Source of the DNA: JABDLO01 sp041749255 | Lineage (GTDB): Bacteria > Bacteroidota > Bacteroidia > Chitinophagales > Saprospiraceae | Reading direction: 5' to 3' | NCBI GenBank assembly: GCA_041749255.1 | Contig: JBGTBR010000081.1 | Location: 1-64,000, forward strand | Length of the DNA stretch: 64,000 nt | In this document: positions 27,229 to 37,146 of the stretch, one piece after another | Layout of the letters: the number at the start of each line of letters is the position of its first letter | Position numbering within the stretch: the first letter of the stretch is position 1 | The notes under the pieces: generated by a model | Told to the model about the DNA's origin: nothing | Databases searched by the model: none | Seen by the model: the letters and a program-made list of their open reading frames with translations, nothing else | Position numbers and translations under genes: made by a program

Positions 27229-27909
27229 ATGTCTTCCATAAAAACAGTAATCCTGGATAAGCACATTTTATTTGCCGAAGGTGTTGTGGAAATACTGAGA
27301 TCACATCCCCATCTCGATTTATCGTTTTCAGGTATATACAGTAGTGCCTTAAAATTAAAAATATTCTTAAAAAACACCAGTATTGATTTGTTGATCATGG
27401 AATTGGCATTATCAGATGCTGACGGACTTCAATTAATACCTGAGATAAAAAACTCCTTCGAAGATGTAAAAATTTTAGTGTTGTCTTCCTATACGGATAC
27501 CCGATTTGTCAAAAAAGCGATGCAATCAGGAGCTGATGGTTTTATTTCAAAAGCCAACTCTTCAGTAGAGTTGATCAATGCGATAGAACAAGTCATTTCT
27601 GATCGCACTTTTGTTGCCAATGGATTGCACATCACACCTCCATCAGGCAGTACTCCAAGAAATGAATTTGGAGGCGATTTCAACAATGGAACGTATAAGG
27701 ATAAATTTTTGATCAGGAAAAGACTTACCCGCAGAGAGCAGGAAATTCTCAATCTAATTATTCAGGCAAAGAATAATAAAGAGATTGCTTCTGAGCTTTA
27801 TATCAGCGACCAAACTGTGGGGGTACACAGAAAAAACATCATGAGAAAACTAGGTGTAAAAAATACCATTAACCTGATCAAGTTTGCCATTGAACACGAA
27901 TTGGTATGA
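27229..27909 (+). CDS. NarL/LuxR-type response regulator with Glu at the phosphorylation site
   Basis: This is a 226-residue protein. A receiver domain (about 1-125) is followed by a LuxR-type helix-turn-helix near 160-226 (RLTRREQEILNLIIQAKNNK, then EIASELYISDQTVGVHRKNI). In the receiver the usual phospho-Asp is Glu: LLIMELALSDADGL has E58. The acidic pair near the N-terminus is reduced to D10-K11. The S/T and K switch residues (VLSSYTD, GFISKAN) remain. A Glu here can mimic constant phosphorylation, so the protein may be always active or respond to another input. No histidine kinase is adjacent. It lies 150 bases before the first giant T9SS gene and may control that cluster; this is inference. 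Confidence 0.88.
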   Translation: MSSIKTVILDKHILFAEGVVEILRSHPHLDLSFSGIYSSALKLKIFLKNTSIDLLIMELALSDADGLQLIPEIKNSFEDVKILVLSSYTDTRFVKKAMQSGADGFISKANSSVELINAIEQVISDRTFVANGLHITPPSGSTPRNEFGGDFNNGTYKDKFLIRKRLTRREQEILNLIIQAKNNKEIASELYISDQTVGVHRKNIMRKLGVKNTINLIKFAIEHELV

Positions 27910-28059
27910 TTGTTGTCTATAATATGTAGAAGGAATTAAAAATGCCGTTTTCCCAACTATACGGCCTGTTTCTTTAAACTTGCTCACCATTTCATCTCCG
28001 GTTATCTGAATGTGAATTTAGATAAAATTTAATGATTTACTAAAAACCGATATTATCGC

Positions 28060-31000
28060 ATGAAACTGGAGAAATTTACAACGAGTTTTGGTAAATGTTG
28101 TGCTAAGATAGCTATGACATTTTTATTGCTGATGGCAGGATATACTGTTCAATTACAGGGACAGGCTTCTTGTCCTCTTTCCTGCATTGGGAAAGTTAAT
28201 GTATCTGTAGACGATCAGTGTATGGTTACCATCACACCAGATATGATCCTGAGTGAACCCATCAGTATGGCTTGTGCTACCAGCTACAGGGTAACTCTTC
28301 TTGGTAAAGATGATAAACCCGTAAACGGAACTGCTAACCTTGATGGTTCCTATTCAGTAGGGTCTGATGTCTATTTCGCTTACAAAGGGAAAGACATCAA
28401 GGTAAAAGTGGAGCTGATAGGTACTAATAACTCCTGCTGGGGTCTTATTCGTATTGAAGACAAGCAACCACCCATTATCGAGTGTCCGGAAGTGCCGGAT
28501 ACAGTAGATTGTGATTTTATGGGTGTATTTTTACCACCACCAGCATTTGACAATTGTGATGGAGTTATCCAGCCAATAGTATTGTCTGATGTGTTGGAGG
28601 ATCTCTCATGCAGTAATGATTATGCTGCGCGTAGAACCATACGATACCAGGCAGTAGACAGTTGGGGGAATAAATCAGAAATCTGTGAAAGGATCATACT
28701 GTATAGAAGATTTGACCTTCATGATATTATCTTTCCGAGACATTATGATGGATTGACGGATACCACAGATCTGCTTACCTGTAACGGAGCTTTTGACAAT
28801 GAAGAACTAGAAATACCAGGTTGGGATCTGAATGGTAATTATTATCCGGATTTTGAAGAAACCGGTGTACCGATGACTCCCAATGGTAAACCGCTGTATC
28901 CAACCAATGAAACCCTGTGTGAAATAAATGTCCATGTAAGTGATCACGTACTGGAAATTTGTCCTGGAAGTTTTAAAGTATTGCGGACATGGAAAGTTCT
29001 TGATTGGTGCGAAGCTAAAATAAAGGAACATATCCAGATTATAAAAGTGTTAGACGAAGATGGGCCCATTATTGCCTGTCCTCCTATTCAATCCATCTAT
29101 GTAGATCCGTGGACTTGTTTGGCAGACTTTAAGGTACCCCATCCAACTATCATATTCGAATGTACTGACTCTACCACTTATACAGTTCAGTACAAATTTG
29201 GTAATGAAATTGGCGAAGAACCCGGTGAGGATGTGCCTTGGGAAGATGAGAACGTGGTGGCTGTAAAAGACAATCTGGGCAATTTCTTATGTTATATAAT
29301 AGAGGATTTGCCCAAAGGCAGAACTTGGGTCAGGTACATTGTTAAAGACCCATGTGGTAATACGACTGAATGTGTTACAGAAGTAGACGTATATGACAAT
29401 ACACCTCCTACAGCAGTATGTATAGAAAATACGGTTGTATCACTCAATAGTACAGGAATAGCTAAGGTATTTGCCCACAGTTTTGATAATGGAAGTCACG
29501 ATGCCTGCTCCGATGTTGGATATAAGGTAAGAAGAAAAGGAGCACCATTTACTCCTCCACTATGTGATGGTAAGGATCCCAACGATTGGGCCGACTATCT
29601 TGTATTTTGTTGTGAAGACCTGGGGAAAACCATCAGGGTAGAACTCATGGTATCAGACGATGCCAATATGAATGGAATTTTTGGTGATGCTGCGGTTTTC
29701 AGGCGTGTAGAAGGTGTTCCTTCAAGCGATACAACTATAGTTGACAACTTTAGTATATGTTGGGTCGATATTACAGTGCAAAATAAAATTATTCCTAAAA
29801 TTATTTGCCCTCCGGATACCACACTCCATTGTATTGAAGATTATACCGATCTGGATATTACAGGCAGAGCTGTAGGTATTGGTATATGTGATACTCTTGA
29901 AGCAACTTATGTAGATGTTGGATCACTGGATGAATGTCTGGAAGGTGTTATTACAAGAATATGGACCGTTACAGATGGAGAACTCGTCAATAGTTGTCAA
30001 CAGATTATCACAGTTAAGAATCTGTACCCATTAACTAAAGATTCCATCATATGGCCGTTGGATGTCACAAGAAATACATGTGGAACCAATGACCTCTTAC
30101 CAGAGAATTTACCTGTAGCTTTTGGTTTCCCAAGATATCCTCATAACGATTGTGGATTGATAGGAATAACGTATGAAGATCAGGTGTTTAATGTAGTGGA
30201 CGATGTGTGTTTTAAAATTCTCAGAACCTGGACTCTCATCGATTGGTGTCTGTATGATAAATCCGAACGTACAAAGGGTAAGTATACCCATGTTCAAATC
30301 ATAAAAGTAAATGATATAGAAGCACCTGTTATTAATAACACTACAGATATAACAGTGTGTACTTTCAGAAGTACGTGCGATGGTTATATTGAATTGTTTA
30401 ATACGGCCACTGACTGTACACCGGCAAAGGATCTTAAATGGACGTATCATATAGATCTTTTCAATGATGGTGAAGGTCCATACATCACAGGCAATACGAA
30501 TGATGCATCAAATATTTATCCGGTAGGAACACATAAAATCACCTGGAATGTGTATGATAAATGTGGAAATCACAGTTCAGCCATGTATTTATTTACCATT
30601 GAAGACTGTAAGCAACCCACTCCTTATTGTATAACTGAACTCACCACTGTCATTATGCCATCCACTGGAAGTGTAGAGATATGGGCGATAGATTTTGACA
30701 GGGAATCTTTTGACAACTGTACAGATACTTTGATTTATACCTTTAATGGTATGTTTCCGGTACCGTCTATGATCCATCAGGAGCACTTTTTCAAAGGAAA
30801 TGGAGTGTTGGCTACAGAAGCTGAATATCAGATTGGTCTGGCGCAAAAGTGGAAACCCTCTTCAAGTTCATCAGCTGTATTCCTTACGTGCGAACTTGTA
30901 GGACAGGCTGAACTACAAATGTGGGTGAGAGATGAAGCCGGAAATGCTGACTTTTGTAATGTAAGACTTAACATTCAGGCTAATGAAGGCTGTGATGATG

Positions 31001-32247
31001 AAGCATCTGCAAGAGTATCGGGACAGTTGAGAAATGCTTTTGGACAAAGTATTGAGAAAGCTATGGTTTCCCTTGAGGCAATGAATAGTGGTAAGATGTC
31101 TTTCTACGAAACACAAAAAGATGGAAATTATCTGTTTAAAGAAATGCAGTCAAGACAGGATTATGAGATCAGAGCTGATAAGAATGATGATGCTACCAAT
31201 GGTGTATCAACGCTGGATATCGTAATGATCCAACGACACATACTTGGCATACAACCTTTCGATGATGCTTATAAAGTGATTGCAGCCGATGTCAACAATA
31301 GTCAGTCTGTATCTTCTACAGATATAGCACAGCTTAGAAAGATCATTCTGGGCATTTACCAAAAATTCCCTGAAAACAGTTCATGGAAGTTTATCGATGC
31401 ATCACATGTAATATATGATGTTGAAAGACCATGGGACTATGTAGAATCGATCATTGTCAATGATGTAGAAGGTCACTTTTCCCACAATAACTTCCTGGGC
31501 ATAAAAATAGGAGATGTGAGCGGTGATGCCGTTGCGCAATCACAAGCCAGAAATGTACAAACCAGGTCACTGGCTTCAGTATCATTTTCTACCAGAAACA
31601 GGTCATTTAGAACAGGAGATGTATTAGAAATTCCATTCACTATGGAGGCCATTCAGGATATGATTGGATTTCAAATAACGATGGGTTTCAATGCCAATGA
31701 CCTTGTTTTCGAAAGTATCCGTGGGGAAGCCCTGGATGTAAATGATGAGTATCTGGGTATGACCAGAATAGAAGAAGGACTGATCTCCATGAGTTGGAAT
31801 GACGTGAGAGCACTTTCGGTTAATCCTTCTGATGTACTGTTCTCATTAACTTTCAGAGCAGTCAATGATGGCAAATTAGCTCAAAGTTTCAACATCAATT
31901 CCACTGTAACACAGGCAGAAGCATACAATGCCAATCTGGATGTTTTCCATGTAGAACTCGTGTTTGAAGGTGAAACGTTTAGCCATGCAGAATTGATGCA
32001 AAACAGACCTAACCCATTCTCAGATCACACAGTGATAAGCTTTGTGTTGCCTGAGGCTGCAAACGCAACGTTATCCATTTTTGATGTGACCGGCAGGATG
32101 TTGTACAAATTGACCGGTGCATATAACGAAGGACTTAATAATGTTGAGATCAGATCATCAGAAATTCCGGTAGAGGGTATACTTTACTATCAACTGGAAA
32201 GCAATGGTTTCAAAGAAGCCAGGAAGATGATCAAGGTCAATAAATAA
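28060..32247 (+). CDS. Giant T9SS surface protein A with dockerin-like and cohesin-like modules
   Basis: This is a 1,395-residue protein. It has a signal peptide (about 1-36, ending LQGQA), a Cys-containing start module (CIGKVNVSVDDQCMVTITP), and several HYR/Ig-like beta modules opened by EDKQPPIIECPEVPD, NTPPTAVCIENTVVSL and IPKIICPPDTTLHC. A dockerin-type region lies at about 1037-1105 (NGVSTLDIVMIQRHILGI, then ADVNNSQSVSSTDIAQLRKI). A cohesin-like beta domain spans about 1165-1305 and a T9SS type A tail about 1312-1395 (QNRPNPFSDHTVISF). It should be exported through the T9SS and anchored or released at the surface. It is paralogous to the genes at 40047 and 45921. Confidence 0.85.
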   Translation: MKLEKFTTSFGKCCAKIAMTFLLLMAGYTVQLQGQASCPLSCIGKVNVSVDDQCMVTITPDMILSEPISMACATSYRVTLLGKDDKPVNGTANLDGSYSVGSDVYFAYKGKDIKVKVELIGTNNSCWGLIRIEDKQPPIIECPEVPDTVDCDFMGVFLPPPAFDNCDGVIQPIVLSDVLEDLSCSNDYAARRTIRYQAVDSWGNKSEICERIILYRRFDLHDIIFPRHYDGLTDTTDLLTCNGAFDNEELEIPGWDLNGNYYPDFEETGVPMTPNGKPLYPTNETLCEINVHVSDHVLEICPGSFKVLRTWKVLDWCEAKIKEHIQIIKVLDEDGPIIACPPIQSIYVDPWTCLADFKVPHPTIIFECTDSTTYTVQYKFGNEIGEEPGEDVPWEDENVVAVKDNLGNFLCYIIEDLPKGRTWVRYIVKDPCGNTTECVTEVDVYDNTPPTAVCIENTVVSLNSTGIAKVFAHSFDNGSHDACSDVGYKVRRKGAPFTPPLCDGKDPNDWADYLVFCCEDLGKTIRVELMVSDDANMNGIFGDAAVFRRVEGVPSSDTTIVDNFSICWVDITVQNKIIPKIICPPDTTLHCIEDYTDLDITGRAVGIGICDTLEATYVDVGSLDECLEGVITRIWTVTDGELVNSCQQIITVKNLYPLTKDSIIWPLDVTRNTCGTNDLLPENLPVAFGFPRYPHNDCGLIGITYEDQVFNVVDDVCFKILRTWTLIDWCLYDKSERTKGKYTHVQIIKVNDIEAPVINNTTDITVCTFRSTCDGYIELFNTATDCTPAKDLKWTYHIDLFNDGEGPYITGNTNDASNIYPVGTHKITWNVYDKCGNHSSAMYLFTIEDCKQPTPYCITELTTVIMPSTGSVEIWAIDFDRESFDNCTDTLIYTFNGMFPVPSMIHQEHFFKGNGVLATEAEYQIGLAQKWKPSSSSSAVFLTCELVGQAELQMWVRDEAGNADFCNVRLNIQANEGCDDEASARVSGQLRNAFGQSIEKAMVSLEAMNSGKMSFYETQKDGNYLFKEMQSRQDYEIRADKNDDATNGVSTLDIVMIQRHILGIQPFDDAYKVIAADVNNSQSVSSTDIAQLRKIILGIYQKFPENSSWKFIDASHVIYDVERPWDYVESIIVNDVEGHFSHNNFLGIKIGDVSGDAVAQSQARNVQTRSLASVSFSTRNRSFRTGDVLEIPFTMEAIQDMIGFQITMGFNANDLVFESIRGEALDVNDEYLGMTRIEEGLISMSWNDVRALSVNPSDVLFSLTFRAVNDGKLAQSFNINSTVTQAEAYNANLDVFHVELVFEGETFSHAELMQNRPNPFSDHTVISFVLPEAANATLSIFDVTGRMLYKLTGAYNEGLNNVEIRSSEIPVEGILYYQLESNGFKEARKMIKVNK

Positions 32248-32279
32248 TCCCAAGCCCCTTTTTTGAACATATGAAGGTT

Positions 32280-32311
32280 CCCGTATCGCTCGATGCGGGG
32301 CCTTTTTTTTT
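32280..32311 (+). terminator. Intrinsic terminator after giant gene A
   Basis: CCCGTATCG-CT-CGATGCGGG is a 9-bp stem with one G-U pair, followed by GCC and a nine-T run. It lies 33 bases after the stop. Confidence 0.8.
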
Positions 32312-32339
32312 GGTGAACGGTTGAACAGTAAAAGGGTGA

Positions 32340-32660
32340 CGGCGAAAGCCCACTGAACGGTGGGGGATCAATAGCCTTGGGTGATTAATTGCGCACCTTT
32401 GGTGCTTGGGAATTAGAAATCGTATTATTCATAGCCCTGGCGGGCTATGCTAATGCTCATCGCACCTTTGGTGCTATTCTAATGGGTTAAATTGAATTCT
32501 TTTGGTACATAAAGCATTAAATGATATTGTCAAAAAGCACCAACGGTGCGGCATCAATAGCCTTGGGTGAAGCCCAAGGCGAAAGGAAAATCAAATTAAA
32601 GCACCAACGGTGCGCAATAAATTGTGAATCCTAATGCTTATCGCACCATTGTTTTCCACA
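32340..32660. repeat. REP-like palindromic array A2, first block
   Basis: This block has the same unit as in array A1: CGCACCTTTGGTGCTT, AGCACCAACGGTGCG, the stem CCTTGGGTGAAGCCCAAGGC and the linker GATATTGTCAAAAAGCACC. It also has a different stem insert, CATAGCCCTGGCGGGCTATG, not seen in A1. Confidence 0.8.
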
Positions 32661-32679
32661 ACTCGACACAAGCAGGATT

Positions 32680-32915
32680 ATGCCTTCGTCAGGTCGGAAA
32701 GTCGGAAAGTCATAAGGTCAGAACGGTGAGCAGTGAACGGAGAACAGTGGAAAGTGGAAAGTGATTGTCAGTTGATAATTGCCTACTGCCTACTGCATAC
32801 AGCCCCACTGCCCACTGCATATACTGCCTGCTGTCAACTGCATACTGCTTACTGTGCCTACTGTGCCTACTGTGCCTGCTGTCAACTGCATACTGCATAG
32901 TGCATGCTGCCCTGC
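32680..32915. repeat. Mosaic word-repeat cluster 4, first block
   Basis: GGTCGGAAAGTCGGAAAGTC words lead into GTGAACGGAGAACAGTGG and then a dense CTGCCTACTGCATAC region with three consecutive TGTGCCTAC repeats (about 32850-32876). No real gene. Confidence 0.75.
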
Positions 32916-32954
32916 TTCCATGGGCGACTAATTATCAAATAACAAGGCAAAAAC

Positions 32955-33345
32955 CAGTACCAACTGTGTGTAATTCAATAGGTTTGGGTGATTAATTGCG
33001 CACCTTTGGTGCTTGGGGAATAGTATTCGTATTATTCATAGCCCTTGCGGGCTATGCTAATGCTCATCGCACCTTTGGTGCTATTCCAATAGGTTAAATT
33101 GAATCCATTTGGTACATAAAACATTAAAAAATATTGTCATAAAGCACCAATGGTGCGGTATCAATAGCCTTGGGTGAAGCCCAAGGCGAAAGGAAAATCA
33201 AATTAAAGCACCAACGGTGCGCAATAAATTGTGAATCCTAATGCTTATCGCACCTATGGTGCTATTCCAGTGGGTTAAATTGAATGCTTTTGATACACAA
33301 AGCACCTTTACAATATTGTCAAAAAGTACCAATGGTGCGGGATCA
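32955..33345. repeat. REP-like palindromic array A2, second block
   Basis: This is a near copy of the 32340-32660 block: the same order of CGCACCTTTGGTGCTTGG, CATAGCCCTTGCGGGCTATG, CGCACCTTTGGTGCTATTCC, AGCACCAATGGTGCG and CCTTGGGTGAAGCCCAAGGC. A further half unit is added. Point differences between the blocks show that the duplication is not recent. Confidence 0.8.
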
Positions 33346-33354
33346 ACGGTAAAT

Positions 33355-33560
33355 GGTTCATAAATCCCACTGCAAACTGCCCACTGTCAACTGCCTACTG
33401 CCCACTGTCAACTGCCTACTGTGCCTGCTGTCAACTGCATACTGCCTGCTGTCAACTACATACTGCCTCTGCAACCAGCTAAATCTCCCAATTCCCTAAT
33501 TCCTCAATCCCTTAATCCCAAATTCTACTACGATCTACCAGCTACCTGCTAATTTTGAAC
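33355..33560. repeat. Mosaic word-repeat cluster 4, second block
   Basis: CTGCCCACTGTCAACTGCC-type words repeat to about 33470. CCCAATTCCCTAATTCCTCA-type and CTACGATCTACCAGCTACC words follow. The remaining 250 bases up to 33807 are ordinary AT-rich DNA and probably hold the promoter of the next operon. Confidence 0.7.
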
Positions 33561-33807
33561 AAAAATTCCACTTTCACACTATTCCACATACCAACTATTT
33601 TCATTACCTTTGAAATTCTTTCCCTAAAGGTGTTGATTCTTTTTTTTATAATTGGCGCGTTATTTGTATCTCAATATATGAAATGAGTGCGTTTATAACA
33701 GAATTGTATAAAATTCAGAGTTACCGTGTATATCATTATAATATTTTGTACTTTTATCTCCGATATACAGTTGATCTGAAAATCATGCTCAAAATTTGTA
33801 TGCCTTA

Positions 33808-33957
33808 ATGAATAGAAATTTTGTACAAAAAGGATTTACAAGGGAAATATGTAAGAAGGTATCGACGGGTTTCATCATCGTTGCCTTTTATGCATTTCAG
33901 TCCATGCAGGCTGAATGTAGTATCGCCCATTTCAGAAGACTAAAAATGATCACATGA
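33808..33957 (+). CDS. 49-residue leader ORF overlapping giant gene B
   Basis: The ATG at 33808 opens a frame MNRNFVQKGFTREICKKVST, then a hydrophobic signal-like stretch (GFIIVAFYAFQSMQAECS), and ends at a TGA (33955-33957) that overlaps the ATG of the next gene as ATGA. The overlap suggests translational coupling. It could be a leader peptide, or the remains of an earlier signal peptide put out of frame by an indel. No homologue is recognised. The call rests on frame, overlap and composition only. Confidence 0.4.
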   Translation: MNRNFVQKGFTREICKKVSTGFIIVAFYAFQSMQAECSIAHFRRLKMIT

Positions 33958-36900
33958 AAAGCTACCTACTTAGTTTAAAAGTATTTGTACTCATCATTTT
34001 TTTGCAAAATGATACCATTTCTCAGTTTACATTAAACCTGTCGCAGGCTACCGTTGCTCCCAATGGAACAGCACAAATACATGTTACGGTTTCAGGATTT
34101 AATAATATTGTTTTAAAACAATATACCATCATCTGGGATCCAAATATTGCCCAATTCAATTCTGTTACCAACTTATCAACCATTCTGCCCGATTTTAGCA
34201 TAGCAGGAAATTTTGCACTTCCGGGAACCGGTCCAGAAACATTATCCGATGGTCAAATGGCTGTCTCCTGGAATGAATCAGGTACCAATCCGATATCTAT
34301 ACCAGACGGTACACGTTTGTTTACCATCGTTTTGAATGCTGTAGGTAATAATTGCACTGAAACATTGGTTTCTATTGGTGATAGGCCTATGCTTCCAAGT
34401 CTTCAGGTGGTCGATCAAAATTTAGAAAATGTAAATGTTGTAACCATTCCGGGTAAAATGTCAATAGATAATGGTGAATGTGATGGTGAACCAGGTTTAA
34501 TCGGGGTAGTTGCACCCAATGTAACTGTTGAGCCCGCTGCCAGTTTTTGTATACCCATTACAGTCCGGAATTTTACCGATGTGCAGAGCACTCAGTTTGG
34601 CATTACCTGGAACCCAACCATAATCTCTTTCCAAAGCTTTAATGATTTTGGATTATTACCAGCACCGGCTACCAATACAGAAAGAACTGACAATGGAGAA
34701 TTCAGGTATTTGTGGTTTGACAATACCGGAGAGAATCCAAGAACCCTTTCAGATGGTTCAGCTATTTTTGAGCTATGTTTTAATGCCATAGGTGGTGTTG
34801 GTTCTTCAAGCAATATTGATTTTGCAAATATTGGCGACTTCATTATCACATTTACAGATTCCAACGACGAAGACATACCGTTTCAAAATACAAATGGCAG
34901 GGTGTCCATTTCATCTGATGGCCAACCCACAGACTTTACACTTGAAGTAGACAGGGTACAAGCTTCTGAGGGCACAGAAACTTGTCTTAACATCGTAGCC
35001 AGAAATTTTACAGACATATCGTCCATGCAATATACTTTGCAATGGAGTCCGGCAGTGATCAACTTTACCAGGACGACGGGTTTTAACCTGGAAGGCATAA
35101 ACATGTCAAGTTTTAACCCCATTGAAAATAACAGATTGAGATTGACCTGGAACTCCTTTGATGGATCCGGTGTAACTCTGGCCAATGGTACCAGCCTGTA
35201 TCAGGTTTGCTACAATGTAGTTGGGGATTGCAATACACAACCCTCCAGTACTGTCAATTTTATAAATGATGGAAATACATTAATTGAGATCGTTAGGTCT
35301 CCAGAAACAAAGATCACCGAACTCAATCTTGTTTCGGGACAGGTGAGCGTAGCTCCCTGCGGAATTAATTATCAACTCGTATCCATTTCTGAACCCGATT
35401 GTGCCGACGATGCGGGTGGCAATATAATAGTATCGCTTTCAGGAGGATCCAACGATTGTGGATGCACCTGGGAAAATGCTCAAGGTACCGTTATTTCATC
35501 GGGTACACTGGGTGGCAATAATTGCAATCTCCTCGGTGTGAGGGCAGGAACGTATACGCTCCGGGTTTCATGTCCGGATCAGGGTCAGATATTTACCAGG
35601 ATGGAAACCATTACAGAACCCGCTCCCATTAACGTCACAGGACAAGTGGTCAATGCTGGATGTGCATCCACTGGCCGGATAACTCTAAATGTAACGGGAG
35701 GTGAAGGCACTTTATCTTACTCCTGGGATCCCGATCAGGGCAATATACCCAATCCAATGGGGCTCGAACCTGGTAATTACAGCGTTACCGTTACAGATGG
35801 AAATGGATGTACCGGTACCAATAGCTTTGAAATAACAGAACAGATAGGAGATCTTACGATCACCAGCGCCAATATAACAGATGTGAGTTGTGCCGGTGAG
35901 CAAGATGGCTCTATAACCCTTGCCACTGCCGGAGGTTGTCCGGATATGGAAGGAAACTTTTCTATAAGTTGGGAAGACTCAGAAGGTAATAGTCTGGAAG
36001 GAGGTGCTTCCCTTACAGGATTGTCAGGTGGGTCCTATTCTGTGACCATTACAGATTTTTCTGACCCCATGCAGGAAGTTACTATGACATATGTAGTAGA
36101 GGAGGCTGAACCACTGATGATTTCAGTAGTCTCCGTAGAGCCTGCCGTTGAAGATATGGGATCCATAGAGATCAGCGTTTCAGGTGGAGTAGAGCCCTAT
36201 ATGTATACTTGGAGTCCCAATGTGGGCACTACCCCTGTATTGACAAATCTTACAGATGGAACCTATTCAGTGACCGTCACCGATGCGGATGGTTGTACTT
36301 CTTTTGAAGATGTTGATGTACCTCCGGGAGGAGTTTCGTTTGCCAATGTAAGAGCACTGGCTGCCCTGTGCGCAGGTGAATGCAATGGAAGTATAGCTGG
36401 CAATATAACCGCAGGAGTAACTCCTATTACAGCAACCGTTGCTGGCCCTACAAGCTTGATGGTTACCATCAATCAAACTGGTGAATTTACCATCGGTGAT
36501 TTGTGCCCGGGAACCTATACTCTCACACTCTCTGATGCGAATGGTATGGCTACCAATGTTCCTAATCTCATTATTGGAGAACCTCAACCACTCGTCATTG
36601 TGGCGGGTGCTGACCAGATAACCTGTGTAGAGCAGGGAAGCGACGGAGCCATCCAGCCCATTGTCTCTGGTGGTGTAACACCATATATATATACCTGGAG
36701 TAATGGATCCAGTACACCGTCCATAAGTGGACTGGATCCAGGAGTATTTACCCTTATAGTAAGAGATGCCAATGGTTGTGAAGCTATGGCTATGAATATA
36801 AGATTGAGAAGATGCCGGGAAATCCAAGGCGTTTGCTATGAATCATTGAGAGTAATTACCCCCAATAATGATGGCTCTAATGATGAGTTCATTATTTTAT

Positions 36901-37112
36901 GTGCGGAAGACTTTCCATCGAGATTTATGGTGTACGACAGATCGGGAGTTTCTGTATTTTCTACCAATAATTATCAAAACAACTGGACCGGTACCAATAA
37001 CCAGGGCATACCTTTACCTGAAGGCCCCTACATGTGGGTACTGGAAGTAGACTTTGGTCAGGGAGTACGGGAGGTACATAAAGGTACTGTAACCGTTTTG
37101 AGAGATTTCTAA
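33954..37112 (+). CDS. Giant surface protein B: cohesin-like modules, SprB-like repeats, type B T9SS tail
   Basis: This is a 1,052-residue protein with an N-terminal signal (MKSYLLSLKVFVLIIFLQ). Three successive cohesin-like domains lie at about 23-165, 183-325 and 335-475; each has the pattern NFTDxxSxQxxxxWxPxxIxF, as in VRNFTDVQSTQFGITWNP. About five SprB-type repeats follow from about 480 to 950 (YSWDPDQGNIPNPMGLEPGN, NYSVTVTDGNGCTGTNSF, YIYTWSNGSSTPSISGLDPG). The end (about 955-1052) is the gliding-motility-associated C-terminal domain (RVITPNNDGSNDEFIILCAE). Proteins with that tail need a PorP/SprF partner, and one is encoded 34 bases downstream. Its likely role is adhesion or surface binding. 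Confidence 0.85.
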   Translation: MKSYLLSLKVFVLIIFLQNDTISQFTLNLSQATVAPNGTAQIHVTVSGFNNIVLKQYTIIWDPNIAQFNSVTNLSTILPDFSIAGNFALPGTGPETLSDGQMAVSWNESGTNPISIPDGTRLFTIVLNAVGNNCTETLVSIGDRPMLPSLQVVDQNLENVNVVTIPGKMSIDNGECDGEPGLIGVVAPNVTVEPAASFCIPITVRNFTDVQSTQFGITWNPTIISFQSFNDFGLLPAPATNTERTDNGEFRYLWFDNTGENPRTLSDGSAIFELCFNAIGGVGSSSNIDFANIGDFIITFTDSNDEDIPFQNTNGRVSISSDGQPTDFTLEVDRVQASEGTETCLNIVARNFTDISSMQYTLQWSPAVINFTRTTGFNLEGINMSSFNPIENNRLRLTWNSFDGSGVTLANGTSLYQVCYNVVGDCNTQPSSTVNFINDGNTLIEIVRSPETKITELNLVSGQVSVAPCGINYQLVSISEPDCADDAGGNIIVSLSGGSNDCGCTWENAQGTVISSGTLGGNNCNLLGVRAGTYTLRVSCPDQGQIFTRMETITEPAPINVTGQVVNAGCASTGRITLNVTGGEGTLSYSWDPDQGNIPNPMGLEPGNYSVTVTDGNGCTGTNSFEITEQIGDLTITSANITDVSCAGEQDGSITLATAGGCPDMEGNFSISWEDSEGNSLEGGASLTGLSGGSYSVTITDFSDPMQEVTMTYVVEEAEPLMISVVSVEPAVEDMGSIEISVSGGVEPYMYTWSPNVGTTPVLTNLTDGTYSVTVTDADGCTSFEDVDVPPGGVSFANVRALAALCAGECNGSIAGNITAGVTPITATVAGPTSLMVTINQTGEFTIGDLCPGTYTLTLSDANGMATNVPNLIIGEPQPLVIVAGADQITCVEQGSDGAIQPIVSGGVTPYIYTWSNGSSTPSISGLDPGVFTLIVRDANGCEAMAMNIRLRRCREIQGVCYESLRVITPNNDGSNDEFIILCAEDFPSRFMVYDRSGVSVFSTNNYQNNWTGTNNQGIPLPEGPYMWVLEVDFGQGVREVHKGTVTVLRDF

Positions 37113-37146
37113 AATCAATTATTGACCCTTAACAACACATGTAATT

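Noticed and set aside
22530..33345. Possible CRISPR arrays
   Set aside because: Repeats are long, palindromic and irregular in spacing, the intervening sequences are repeated instead of unique, and no cas gene is nearby.
36267..36827. 186-codon minus-strand frame
   Set aside because: Antisense shadow of the SprB-like repeats in giant gene B; its Ser/Tyr/Gly pattern mirrors the repeat on the coding strand.
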